Assembly (NCBI GenBank): GCA_905221115.1
Contig: CAJNBX010000019.1
Span: 1-30,217, forward strand
DNA length: 30,217 nt
From: a bacterium
Lineage (GTDB): Bacteria > Bacillota > Bacilli > Lactobacillales > Streptococcaceae
Direction of reading: 5' to 3'
Part shown: positions 16,840-24,830 of the stretch, piece by piece
Numbering within the stretch: the first letter of the stretch is position 1
Layout: every line of letters starts with the position of its first letter
Notes under the pieces: model-generated
Databases searched by the model: none
What the model saw: the letters and a program-made list of their open reading frames with translations, nothing else
Told to the model about the DNA's origin: nothing
Translations under genes and position numbers: made by a program

Positions 16840-18657
16840 TTATTTTGATTTGACTGGCTTGTCTTGAGCTGTTTGCAAGGCTGTAGCAATGGTATCTGCA
16901 TACAATTTAGCTCCTGCTTCAATTTTGCTGTTGTCGCTTCCGAAGTGAACCTGGTCTGTTCCTGTCCAGATCTCTGGATGTTCCTTAGCAGCTTGATTCC
17001 AATCTGCTATCGTGATGTAAGGAGTCTTCTCTGCTAATTCTCTCATATAGGCAGCCGACTTCTCAACGATTCCATAGGTCTCTTTTGTCTTATCTCCTTC
17101 ATAAGGAGTCACCAAAACCATATGGTGGCCCTTAGGAAGATTTTTCACGATACTATCCCAGTCTTCCTTGTAATTTTCAGGATTATTTACCCCAGTAGCA
17201 ATGACCACCATCTTAGGTAAAAATTTATTCTGGCCATTGTTTAGCATGATTTCATTGGCAGTCTTGGTTGTTCTGCTGACCTGCGCATTAATCTGTGCTC
17301 CAGGAAGGGCTGTCTGCAGAGCTGTATTGGCCCTTAGAGCCACTGAATCACCAATTAACATAGTTCCATCAGCAATCCCCAAACTGTTTGCATCTGCCCG
17401 TTCTGCCATCAACTTGGTCTGACCAATATTGGTTGCGGCTTGCTTCAATCCATTAACAGTTAAATCTGTCTCAAATGCTCCCACTTGTGGTGCCAACAAG
17501 GTCACCGTGCAGACAATGATGGTCAAGATTCCTGTGCTTGCTGCAAGGATTGTATGGATATAAGGCAGGGGACGAAGAGTTTGTATAATAGGTGTGTTCT
17601 TTCCTGTAATCCAAGGTTCCAACACATAAAATGATAGGCTGGCAAAGCTATAAGAACAAATCAAAGTCAGTAACACAGCAAAAAGATTTGATGTCAACTG
17701 TGAAAAAATGATATAGAAAGGCCAATGGAAGAGATAAACTGCATAGCTAGTATCTGCTAAAAAGCTAATCATCTTTGGTTCCTGCACGTTAGGAGTCTTT
17801 TCATGTAAGACACGCGCTGCCAGAATCATGGCAAGGGCTGCAAGGCTGGCAAGCAAGAAGCCGATGAGATAGGCAAAAAGATAGGTGAATTTGACAAAGA
17901 AGGTCAAAAGAACTAGGAAACCAAATCCTCCTGCAAAAACCAATAGGGTCTTTCGTAAATCCCAGATTCTATCCAATTGCTTAACTAAAGAAGTTGTCTG
18001 ACGAACGCCAACGATAGTTGCTAAGATACTTCCCAAAAAGAATGGATAGACATGAGTTAAACTGGAGAAGTAAACAGAGGAATAAGAGGTTACTAGAAAA
18101 CTACCAATAAACATGGAGAAGAAACTAACCAAGAAGGCAGCAGCGGATAAGAGAAAAACCATTCCCCTCAACTGACCTTTTGATCTAGACTGTTTGGATA
18201 AGAACCAAACTGCCAATCCCCAAAGAATATAGTAGTGCACCTCAACAGCCAAGCTCCAATTATGAACAAACAAATGTGGAATGAACTGAGATTCATAACT
18301 CCCACCTGTTAGGAGTTCATAGAAATTGGTCATGAAGCCTAAGACACCTGCAATCTGACCGCCAATTCCAGCCACATAATCTTGGCGAACTAGAAAAGTA
18401 AAAGGCATGGTCACCAAGACCATCAAAATCACAGGTGGCACAATCCGATAAAAACGTCTCCTAAAAAATCCTATCAAGTCAATCTCATGGTTTTTAGAAA
18501 ATTCTTCGATGAGTAGAGCTGTAATCAGGAAACCTGAAAATGTGAAAAAGACATCTACCCCGAAAAATCCTCCAGGAAAGATTGTCTGAAAGAAATGATA
18601 CAAGAGTACCAAAAGTAAACCTGTAATCCTAATCAAGGAAAACCATTTAATGCGCAT
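16840..18657 (-). CDS. OatA-like peptidoglycan O-acetyltransferase (acyltransferase 3 + SGNH)
   Basis: This 605-residue membrane protein has two parts. Residues ~1-390 form an acyltransferase-3 (OafA/YrhL) bundle of about ten or more helices, with the expected Tyr-His pair (Y20, H21) and RxxR-like basic loop after helix 2. Residues ~400-605 form an extracellular SGNH esterase domain with GDSV (Ser438), TGVNN (Gly489, Asn491) and DQVHF (Asp568, His571), so a full catalytic triad is present. This is the layout of OatA/Adr, which acetylates the 6-OH of MurNAc and gives lysozyme resistance. Acting on wall or on another surface glycan is inferred. It has its own terminator, and the ribosome site AAGGAAG is rather far (about 12 bp) from ATG. 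Confidence 0.88.
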   Translation of the reverse strand: MRIKWFSLIRITGLLLVLLYHFFQTIFPGGFFGVDVFFTFSGFLITALLIEEFSKNHEIDLIGFFRRRFYRIVPPVILMVLVTMPFTFLVRQDYVAGIGGQIAGVLGFMTNFYELLTGGSYESQFIPHLFVHNWSLAVEVHYYILWGLAVWFLSKQSRSKGQLRGMVFLLSAAAFLVSFFSMFIGSFLVTSYSSVYFSSLTHVYPFFLGSILATIVGVRQTTSLVKQLDRIWDLRKTLLVFAGGFGFLVLLTFFVKFTYLFAYLIGFLLASLAALAMILAARVLHEKTPNVQEPKMISFLADTSYAVYLFHWPFYIIFSQLTSNLFAVLLTLICSYSFASLSFYVLEPWITGKNTPIIQTLRPLPYIHTILAASTGILTIIVCTVTLLAPQVGAFETDLTVNGLKQAATNIGQTKLMAERADANSLGIADGTMLIGDSVALRANTALQTALPGAQINAQVSRTTKTANEIMLNNGQNKFLPKMVVIATGVNNPENYKEDWDSIVKNLPKGHHMVLVTPYEGDKTKETYGIVEKSAAYMRELAEKTPYITIADWNQAAKEHPEIWTGTDQVHFGSDNSKIEAGAKLYADTIATALQTAQDKPVKSK

Positions 18658-18708
18658 ACGAGTTTATTCTTCCTTTCGTTATACACTTTATTCTATCAAA
18701 AAAAGAAG

Positions 18709-18738
18709 AAAAATCCTAAGAGAAAACTTAGGATTTTT
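18709..18738 (-). terminator. Terminator of tgt
   Basis: AAAAATCCTAAG pairs perfectly with CTTAGGATTTTT across a 6-base loop, with T residues following on the minus strand. It begins 19 bp after the tgt stop codon. Confidence 0.88.
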
Positions 18739-18757
18739 AGCTTATATCCATTCCATT

Positions 18758-19937
<1,180 letters not shown>

Positions 19938-19967
19938 CATACTTTGTGCCCAAGGGCATACTGTATG

Positions 19968-19996
19968 ATTTTATCAAAAAAAGCTGGAACTGTCAC
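19968..19996 (-). promoter_or_regulatory. Probable promoter of tgt
   Basis: On the minus strand GTGACA (19996-19991) and TAAAAT (19973-19968) are 17 bp apart, each one base off consensus. The start of transcription would be near 19961, giving a ~60 nt leader. Confidence 0.6.
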
Positions 19997-20001
19997 GAAC
20001 T

Positions 20002-20011
20002 ATGGTATAAT
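20002..20011 (+). promoter_or_regulatory. Extended -10 promoter of the DUF975 gene
   Basis: ATGGTATAAT carries the TGn-TATAAT extended -10, with no good -35. The predicted start of transcription, 7 bp after it, falls on or next to the ATG at 20018, so the mRNA may be leaderless. It lies only 6 bp beyond the -35 of the opposite tgt promoter. Confidence 0.6.
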
Positions 20012-20017
20012 GAGAGA

Positions 20018-20875
20018 ATGAAATACCCAAAAATTGATTTAAAAACCATTCGTCTGCAGGCCAGACAATTTCAGGCTGAAAATCCCCGCCTCTTTCTCGT
20101 CTATCTCTTACCTAGCATGCTGGTCATCTTGTCTGGCTTCCTTAATCCCTTAGAGCGCATCAACGAGAGTGTTTTAGAACAACCCTTTTTAAGCGTGTTT
20201 GGCCATGTATTCCAAGCCTACCTTTTTCCACTATTAGTCTCCTTTATCGGAACAATACTTCTAACCAGTTCAGTTTATACAACTCTGAAACTCATCAAGA
20301 ATCCTGATACAGAACTATCCATCAAAAATAGTCTCGTACTCTTTGGCGAAGAGCACTTTTCACAAACCTTTTTGACTCTTCTCCTCAAACGTTTCTATCT
20401 CTTCTTATGGAGCATTCCTAGCTTGCTTGGGATTTACTTCCTCTTTTACAGTAGCTTTTTAGCAAAGAAATTCGTTGTCCTTCACCCTGAGTTTCCTAAT
20501 CTGGATCTCTCGTCAGTTGAAACTGAAGGCTTCCTCATGACCTTTGGTCTCTACTTTCTAGCAAGTATGCTCTTGATGATTATAGGAAATAGTCTCTATA
20601 TTCCACAATACTATGCCTATTCTCAGGTAGAATTTCTCCTATGTGACACACTAGATTTGGGACAAGCCAAACCAGGACAAATCCTTAAAACCAGCCGTTT
20701 CCTGATGAAAGGTTACAAGTTTCAGCGCTTTGTCCTAGACTTACAACTCCTTCCTTGGTACTTCCTCAATTGGATTACCTTTGGAATTGCTAGTTTTTCA
20801 CTCCTCCCCTACATTCAAATCAATAAAATGATTTTTTACCGAGCAGTACTGGCTCGAAAACGTCCAAAAGCTTGA
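20018..20875 (+). CDS. DUF975 family integral membrane protein
   Basis: This is the only convincing plus-strand gene of the window. The start is placed at ATG 20018 (MKYPKIDLKTIRLQARQF, 285 residues); an in-frame start at 19946 would lie upstream of the promoter. About five or six hydrophobic segments are visible, for example FLVYLLPSMLVILSGFL, LFPLLVSFIGTILL, LFLWSIPSLLGIYFLFY and TFGLYFLASMLLMIIGNSLY. A YYAYSQVEFLLCD-like motif is typical of DUF975 proteins. The function is unknown. A shared terminator with pcp closes it. Confidence 0.82.
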   Translation: MKYPKIDLKTIRLQARQFQAENPRLFLVYLLPSMLVILSGFLNPLERINESVLEQPFLSVFGHVFQAYLFPLLVSFIGTILLTSSVYTTLKLIKNPDTELSIKNSLVLFGEEHFSQTFLTLLLKRFYLFLWSIPSLLGIYFLFYSSFLAKKFVVLHPEFPNLDLSSVETEGFLMTFGLYFLASMLLMIIGNSLYIPQYYAYSQVEFLLCDTLDLGQAKPGQILKTSRFLMKGYKFQRFVLDLQLLPWYFLNWITFGIASFSLLPYIQINKMIFYRAVLARKRPKA

Positions 20876-20897
20876 AGGTTTTCCCTCAAGCTTTTTT
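20866..20897. terminator. Bidirectional terminator between the DUF975 gene and pcp
   Basis: AAAAGCTTGA and TCAAGCTTTT form a perfect 10 bp stem with a 10-base loop, followed by T on the plus strand and, symmetrically, on the minus strand. It serves both converging genes. Confidence 0.85.
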
Positions 20898-20900
20898 CTA

Positions 20901-21545
20901 TCAATGAGTTTCTCCGCCTACCAACTTGAGGTCTTGATCTCCATATTCTATCATGGCACCTATTGCCACTTCTATCCCTCGCCGAATATCCACTAAACTC
21001 ATAGCTGGAGTAGTCGGTCGATTCACCACCTGTTCCATCATATAAGGAATATGCATAAAACCTGCCTTAACATGAGGAAATTTCTTTTCTACCAAATAGA
21101 GGGCCTGATACATCAAATGATTGCAGACAAAAGTCCCTGCCGTATTGGAAACAGAGGCCGGTAAGCCCTCTTTTTTTATAGCTTGAACCATCGCTTTAAT
21201 CGGTAGACTACTAAAGTAGGCAGGAGCACCATCTGGACGAATAGGAAGGTCAATCGGTTGATTACCCTCATTATCAGGAATGCGTGCATCATCTTGATTA
21301 ATGGCCACTCGTTCAGGTGTCAAGCTAGACCTTCCTCCTGCTTGGCCAATACAAAGGACAAAGTCAGGTTGATAACGGTTCATTTCTTCTTCCAATACTT
21401 GGGCCGATTTGTGAAAGACTGTTGGTACTTCTAGCCAACGGATCTCAGCACCATGAATTTCAGCTGGTAAACCTTTAATAGCCTCCAAGGCTGGATTGAC
21501 CTTTTCCCCTCCAAAGGGCTCAAAACCTGTCACTAATACTTTCAT
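20901..21545 (-). CDS. pcp: Pyrrolidone-carboxylate peptidase
   Basis: This cytoplasmic cysteine peptidase (family C15) removes N-terminal pyroglutamate from peptides. It is 214 residues, the normal length. The catalytic triad is visible: Glu78 in TPERVA, Cys141 in [10 protein letters not shown], and His165 in GFMHIPYM. The N-terminus [13 protein letters not shown] is the family signature. AAGGAGC precedes ATG 21545. An extended -10 (TGTTATACT) lies upstream, with a long inverted repeat across the -35 position. Confidence 0.97.
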   Translation of the reverse strand: MKVLVTGFEPFGGEKVNPALEAIKGLPAEIHGAEIRWLEVPTVFHKSAQVLEEEMNRYQPDFVLCIGQAGGRSSLTPERVAINQDDARIPDNEGNQPIDLPIRPDGAPAYFSSLPIKAMVQAIKKEGLPASVSNTAGTFVCNHLMYQALYLVEKKFPHVKAGFMHIPYMMEQVVNRPTTPAMSLVDIRRGIEVAIGAMIEYGDQDLKLVGGETH

Positions 21546-21592
21546 TTATAGCTCCTTACAACCAATTCAATGAGACTCTTTTCTTAAAAACA

Positions 21593-21601
21593 AGTATAAC
21601 A
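21593..21601 (-). promoter_or_regulatory. Extended -10 promoter of pcp
   Basis: The minus strand reads TGTTATACT, a TGn extended -10 one base off consensus, about 48 bp before the pcp start. There is no good -35; the inverted repeat described separately occupies that place. Confidence 0.6.
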
Positions 21602-21603
21602 TA

Positions 21604-21625
21604 TTTCACTTATTCTGAAGTGAAA
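21604..21625. promoter_or_regulatory. Inverted repeat over the pcp -35 position (operator candidate)
   Basis: TTTCACTT and AAGTGAAA are perfect 8-base arms around a 6-base centre. The centre of the repeat lies about 17 bp upstream of the pcp -10, where a regulator would block or help RNA polymerase. No regulator is identified. Confidence 0.45.
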
Positions 21626-21654
21626 AGGACTAGCGAAACTAGAATTGGCCTCTG

Positions 21655-21851
21655 ATACTCAATGAAAATCAAAAAGCAAACTAGGAAGCTAACCACAGGT
21701 TGCTCAAAGCACTGCTTTGAGGTTGTAGATAAGACTGACGAAGTCAGCTCAAAACACTGTTTTGAGGTTGTGGATAGAACTGACGAAGTCAGTAACCATA
21801 CCTATGGCAAGGCGACGCTGACATGGTTTGAAGAGATTTTCGAAGAGTATG
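21655..21851 (-). repeat. BOX element (boxA-boxB-boxB-boxC)
   Basis: This is the dispersed repeat typical of pneumococcus and its close relatives. boxA lies at the right (about 21795-21851) and contains GGCAAGGCGACGCTGAC, the stretch used for BOX typing. Two 45-bp boxB units follow leftwards (21704-21748 and 21749-21793, differing at a few bases), and boxC ends near 21655. It therefore reads A-B-B-C on the minus strand. A stem-forming element of unknown function, it sits directly after the DUF1304 gene and before pcp on the same strand. Confidence 0.92.
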
Positions 21852-21854
21852 AGC

Positions 21855-22217
21855 TTATTTAAAGAGTAAAATACTAATCAAGGCCAAAATAGCTGGACCA
21901 CCTTGCTTCAAAATAATTTTCTTATCCGCTGTTAAAGAGCCATAAGCCGCAGCACCAATCACAAATAAGACAAAAATAGTCACAATTTCTAAATTCTGTG
22001 AGAAATAAATCCCATACAAGAGAAAGATACCTAGCAAGGCATTATAAATTCCTTGATTTTTGAACAATGAACTTACCGACGGACGAACCAATTCTTCCTT
22101 TTTCATGTTAAAGACACGACTAGTCGCATCTGATTGCGTAGCAATACTTTCCAAATAAAAAATGTAAAAATGCTCCAAAGCAACGATTGTTGCTAAAATG
22201 ATTGTCATAATTGACAT
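21855..22217 (-). CDS. DUF1304 family small membrane protein
   Basis: This 120-residue protein has four hydrophobic helices (near residues 2-20, 58-74, 78-96 and 104-118). A family-like stretch reads ALEHFYIFYLES near residues 13-24, and another KNQGIYNALLGIFLLYG. These match DUF1304, a family of small integral membrane proteins of unknown function. ATG 22217 has a GGAG ribosome site. It begins 10 bp after the MarR gene stop, so the two form an operon. Its stop codon abuts the BOX element. Confidence 0.85.
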   Translation of the reverse strand: MSIMTIILATIVALEHFYIFYLESIATQSDATSRVFNMKKEELVRPSVSSLFKNQGIYNALLGIFLLYGIYFSQNLEIVTIFVLFVIGAAAYGSLTADKKIILKQGGPAILALISILLFK

Positions 22218-22227
22218 ATTTTTCTCC

Positions 22228-22653
22228 TTAAATCTCTATATTTTCAATACCCAAAACCAATTTATTTAATAAACGGCAGAGTTCTGTTCTCTCAGACTCT
22301 GTTAAGATACTTTCCATCGCTTCCTTAACCCTGACATGCTTCAGAGGGGGATTCACCACTAACTGCTCCTTGGCATACTTAGTAGCCTCTACCAACACTT
22401 CCCGCTGATTTTCAGGATTGCGATGACGCTCCACCAAACCTTCCTTTTCCAAAATCTTGAAATGCCGGGTTAAAGCAGCTTGATCAATTTTCAAACGCTC
22501 CTGAACCGCCATTTGATTACAAGGGGAATTCTCCAGCAAAAACAGTAACATCTGATACCGTGTCAAACTAATCCCAAGCCTTTTTTCAAACAATTGCGTG
22601 CTCGCTTGCTCAGACAAGCGGAGTTGATACAGTAAATCTTGAATCTCTATCAT
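22228..22653 (-). CDS. MarR-family transcriptional regulator
   Basis: This 141-residue winged-helix repressor-type protein has an N-terminal dimer helix, then the helix-turn-helix region CNQMAVQERLKIDQAALTRH (about residues 45-64). The wing follows with LEKEGLVERHRNPENQREVLVEAT. Such dimers bind palindromes and release on binding small phenolic or oxidised ligands. A 29-bp palindromic site lies just upstream of its start codon, so autoregulation is likely. It is transcribed together with the DUF1304 membrane protein, its probable main target. The ligand is unknown. Confidence 0.9.
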   Translation of the reverse strand: MIEIQDLLYQLRLSEQASTQLFEKRLGISLTRYQMLLFLLENSPCNQMAVQERLKIDQAALTRHFKILEKEGLVERHRNPENQREVLVEATKYAKEQLVVNPPLKHVRVKEAMESILTESERTELCRLLNKLVLGIENIEI

Positions 22654-22666
22654 TTCTTCCTCTTCT

Positions 22667-22695
22667 CTTGATTTATCAATAGTTGACTAATCAAG
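22667..22695. promoter_or_regulatory. Probable MarR operator, double palindrome
   Basis: Two adjacent 12-bp palindromes, TTGATTTATCAA and TTGACTAATCAA, are separated by TAG. Together they make a larger near-palindrome whose outer arms are CTTGATT/AATCAAG. It sits 14 bp upstream of the MarR start codon and just after a plausible TTGCAA-17-TACACT promoter on the minus strand, so bound protein would cover the transcription start. Confidence 0.7.
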
Positions 22696-22772
22696 TGTAA
22701 TGCAAAGTAAAATAGATTGCAAGAATTATGCTTGGATTATTAAAAGATGGTAACTTTCTTCAAATTGACAAA

Positions 22773-22823
22773 GAAAAAACGAACGAGACTCGCTTCCTAT
22801 CACGAAAGCTAGATCTCATTCGT
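22773..22823 (-). terminator. Terminator of the LysM protein gene
   Basis: A long imperfect stem on the minus strand (ACGAATGAGA..AGCTTTC with GGAAGC..TCTCGTTCGT) is followed by six T. It begins 25 bp after the stop codon. Confidence 0.8.
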
Positions 22824-22847
22824 CAAAATGACATTACAAAGTCTGGT

Positions 22848-24041
22848 TTATCCATTCATTGAAACGTGAACGTGGTCATAGTGGTTTTCTGTCACACTAC
22901 CACGGTCTGGCATAGGATTCCAAGTATTAGCTGGTCCATATTTGCTATCGAATGGAGCATAGAAACGTTGTTTCCAGATGATGTAACTAATGCCACGGCT
23001 GGCCATATTTTGAATAGTGTATTCCGCAATCTTATCCCCTAGTTCTGAGCTTTCTGGTACCATAAAGTCGATAGCCAAACCTTTTCCGTGATCTCCACTG
23101 TCGCCTGGACGGTAACCACTAAAGGATGTAATACCAAACAAGTTGGCAATTTCTTCTTTAAAGGCAGCCGTTTGTGGTTGAAGACCTGCATTTTCAGATT
23201 TTGCTACTGCAAGTCCAGCATAATCAGGCGCAGCTGGAGCCGCGTAAGTTGTTGAAGTCGTTTTGGTCTCTTCTGGTTGATAAGTAGAAACTGCTGGTGT
23301 AGTTTCACTTGATGAGGCTTCTTTTGCTTCTTCTGAACTTGTTGCAGTTGCTTTTTCTTCTAATGGAGTTGTAGTTGCTTCCCGTGCTGATTCAGCTTGA
23401 GGGCTGGCTTGTGTTTCCTGCTTCTCAGCTGGAGTCGTTGCCTGAGGAGCTTCTTCTGCAACTACACTGCTTGTTTCGGCCGTTTGCTCCTCTGGGACAG
23501 AAGTGCCCGTAGACGGTGCCACTTCTTCTGCAGCAGTCACTGTCTCTGTAACTTCTGAATTTGATGCTACTTCTTTTGTACTTGTAGTTTCTACCGCTTT
23601 TGGAGCTTCAGCAATCGGTTGAGAAAGGTCTGCAACCTGAACAGTTTGATCATCAACGGTCACTTGATTGGTTGTCAAATCTGCTGTCGCAGTTGTCACT
23701 TCTTCACTAGAGTCTGCTTGAGGAGTTTGGATTTCAACTTCTGTTACTTCTTCTGCTTCATTGACAGTCGTTGTCAAAACAGTTTCTGGAAAAATCAAGT
23801 CCATATTAGTGATTTTATTCAAATTAGCAAGAACTGTGACATCTACACCCAAGGCTTCTGCAATGGTGCTCAAGGTATCGCCATACTGAACTGTATAACT
23901 TGTTTTGTTGTCCGTTTTAGTCAAATCGTTTTGGATTTGCTCAACACTACGTGCAGTCCAAAGAACTTCTTCTGCTTGAGTTGCTAATACTGGGGCAAAT
24001 GACAAGGCTACTGTTGACGCTAATAACATTCTTGTCTTCAT
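22848..24041 (-). CDS. Secreted LysM surface protein with peptidase-like C-terminal domain
   Basis: This wall-associated protein has 397 residues. The signal peptide is residues 1-23 (ending TQA). One LysM peptidoglycan-binding domain spans about residues 48-91 (YTVQYGDTLSTIAEALGV). A long Thr/Glu/Ala/Ser-rich linker runs to about 270, followed by a C-terminal domain of ~125 residues with SGYRPGD, HGKGLAIDF and HYDHVHVS. The His/Asp pattern resembles zinc M15-like D,D-carboxypeptidase folds, so peptidoglycan hydrolysis is likely but not shown. It seems to be the counterpart of pneumococcal Spr1875, a WalR-linked immunogenic surface protein (from memory). It is a single gene with its own promoter and terminator. 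Confidence 0.88.
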   Translation of the reverse strand: MKTRMLLASTVALSFAPVLATQAEEVLWTARSVEQIQNDLTKTDNKTSYTVQYGDTLSTIAEALGVDVTVLANLNKITNMDLIFPETVLTTTVNEAEEVTEVEIQTPQADSSEEVTTATADLTTNQVTVDDQTVQVADLSQPIAEAPKAVETTSTKEVASNSEVTETVTAAEEVAPSTGTSVPEEQTAETSSVVAEEAPQATTPAEKQETQASPQAESAREATTTPLEEKATATSSEEAKEASSSETTPAVSTYQPEETKTTSTTYAAPAAPDYAGLAVAKSENAGLQPQTAAFKEEIANLFGITSFSGYRPGDSGDHGKGLAIDFMVPESSELGDKIAEYTIQNMASRGISYIIWKQRFYAPFDSKYGPANTWNPMPDRGSVTENHYDHVHVSMNG

Positions 24042-24074
24042 TCTTTCAAATTCCTTTCAAATGAGTACCTGTCT

Positions 24075-24082
24075 ATGATAAC
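24075..24082 (-). promoter_or_regulatory. Probable extended -10 promoter of the LysM gene
   Basis: The minus strand reads TGTTATCAT, an extended -10 one base off consensus, with only a T-run where the -35 should be. It lies directly downstream of the terminator at 24096-24116. Poor -35 boxes are expected of activator-dependent (for example WalR) promoters. Confidence 0.5.
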
Positions 24083-24095
24083 ACAAAAAATGCAG

Positions 24096-24116
24096 AAAAA
24101 AAGCCCTCCTGGGCCT
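24096..24116 (-). terminator. Terminator upstream of the LysM gene (end of the MATE-HAD unit)
   Basis: The minus strand has AGGCCC and GGGCTT paired across AGGA, followed by seven T. The stem is short (6 bp with one G-U) but GC-rich and has a good T-run. It likely ends transcription from the HAD gene. Confidence 0.65.
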
Positions 24117-24141
24117 ATTTAACAGAACTGTCTATTCATTG

Positions 24142-24173
24142 TAACAAACTCGGTTACTTGAAATAGTTTGTTA
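24142..24173. promoter_or_regulatory. 9-bp inverted repeat between HAD gene and LysM promoter
   Basis: TAACAAACT and AGTTTGTTA are perfect arms around a 14-base loop. On the minus strand it contains TGTTA-like half-sites. It might be a regulator site for the LysM gene or part of the 3' end of the HAD mRNA. No U-run follows, so it is not a terminator. Confidence 0.4.
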
Positions 24174-24206
24174 GGTCTCTGTCATAAAACTGACACAATC
24201 TTCTCG

Positions 24207-24827
24207 TTACTTACTCTCAAAAATATGAGGAATGTCTGTTAGCGACTGAATCCTGTGATTCCCTTCATAAGACGACTCTAAAAAGTTGATACTTTGAATC
24301 CCACTATTCTGGGCAAATTCCACATCCAGAGTCCGGTCCCCTATATAATAGGTGTTATCAGGATTCAGCTGATACTTGTCTAGCAAATATATAGCCGCTT
24401 CTGGACTTGGCTTCCGCGCAAAGCCACTCTGACTGGTTAAAATCTCTGTAAAATAGGATTCCAACCCCAAGTCTCTTAGAATGGCAAAAGCATTGTCTCC
24501 CTTATGAGTGTAAACAAAGTTCCGAATTCCTACTTGGTCTGCCCAAGCCAACACCTCACGCGCACCTGGTATCAAGGCTACCTGAGCATTCTTCTCAGAC
24601 AGACTCTGGGCACGCACCTGATTGAGCACTTCCACATCCAGATTTCTATCTTCTGCTACCTGCACAAGTAAATCCTGCACAGAATACTTTAGGATAAACT
24701 CTCTCACTTTCTCCTTATCATAAGGAATAGAAAACTGACCAAAAGTCTCCTCAATCCCTGATAAAATCGCTTCGTAAGAGTCCAATAAAGTCCCGTCTAA
24801 ATCCCAAATAAAAGCTGTTTTTTGCAT
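24207..24827 (-). CDS. HAD-superfamily hydrolase, phosphoglycolate phosphatase-like
   Basis: This 206-residue cytoplasmic phosphatase has motif I FIWDLDGTLLDS (nucleophile Asp9, acid Asp11) and a helical cap from about residue 16 to 80. Motif II is FVYTHKGDN (Thr at YTH), motif III lysine lies near ARKPSPEA, and motif IV is YIGDRTLDVEFA. All four motifs of a subfamily I HAD enzyme are present. The substrate is unknown; this subfamily includes Gph-like and sugar-phosphate phosphatases. It starts 3 bp after the MATE gene stop, so it is the second gene of that unit. Confidence 0.9.
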   Translation of the reverse strand: MQKTAFIWDLDGTLLDSYEAILSGIEETFGQFSIPYDKEKVREFILKYSVQDLLVQVAEDRNLDVEVLNQVRAQSLSEKNAQVALIPGAREVLAWADQVGIRNFVYTHKGDNAFAILRDLGLESYFTEILTSQSGFARKPSPEAAIYLLDKYQLNPDNTYYIGDRTLDVEFAQNSGIQSINFLESSYEGNHRIQSLTDIPHIFESK

Positions 24828-24830
24828 TTC

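Noticed and set aside
21662..21862. Small plus-strand protein of 66 residues
   Set aside because: It is the BOX element read in one frame; the CFEVVDKTDEVS repeat is the translated boxB unit.
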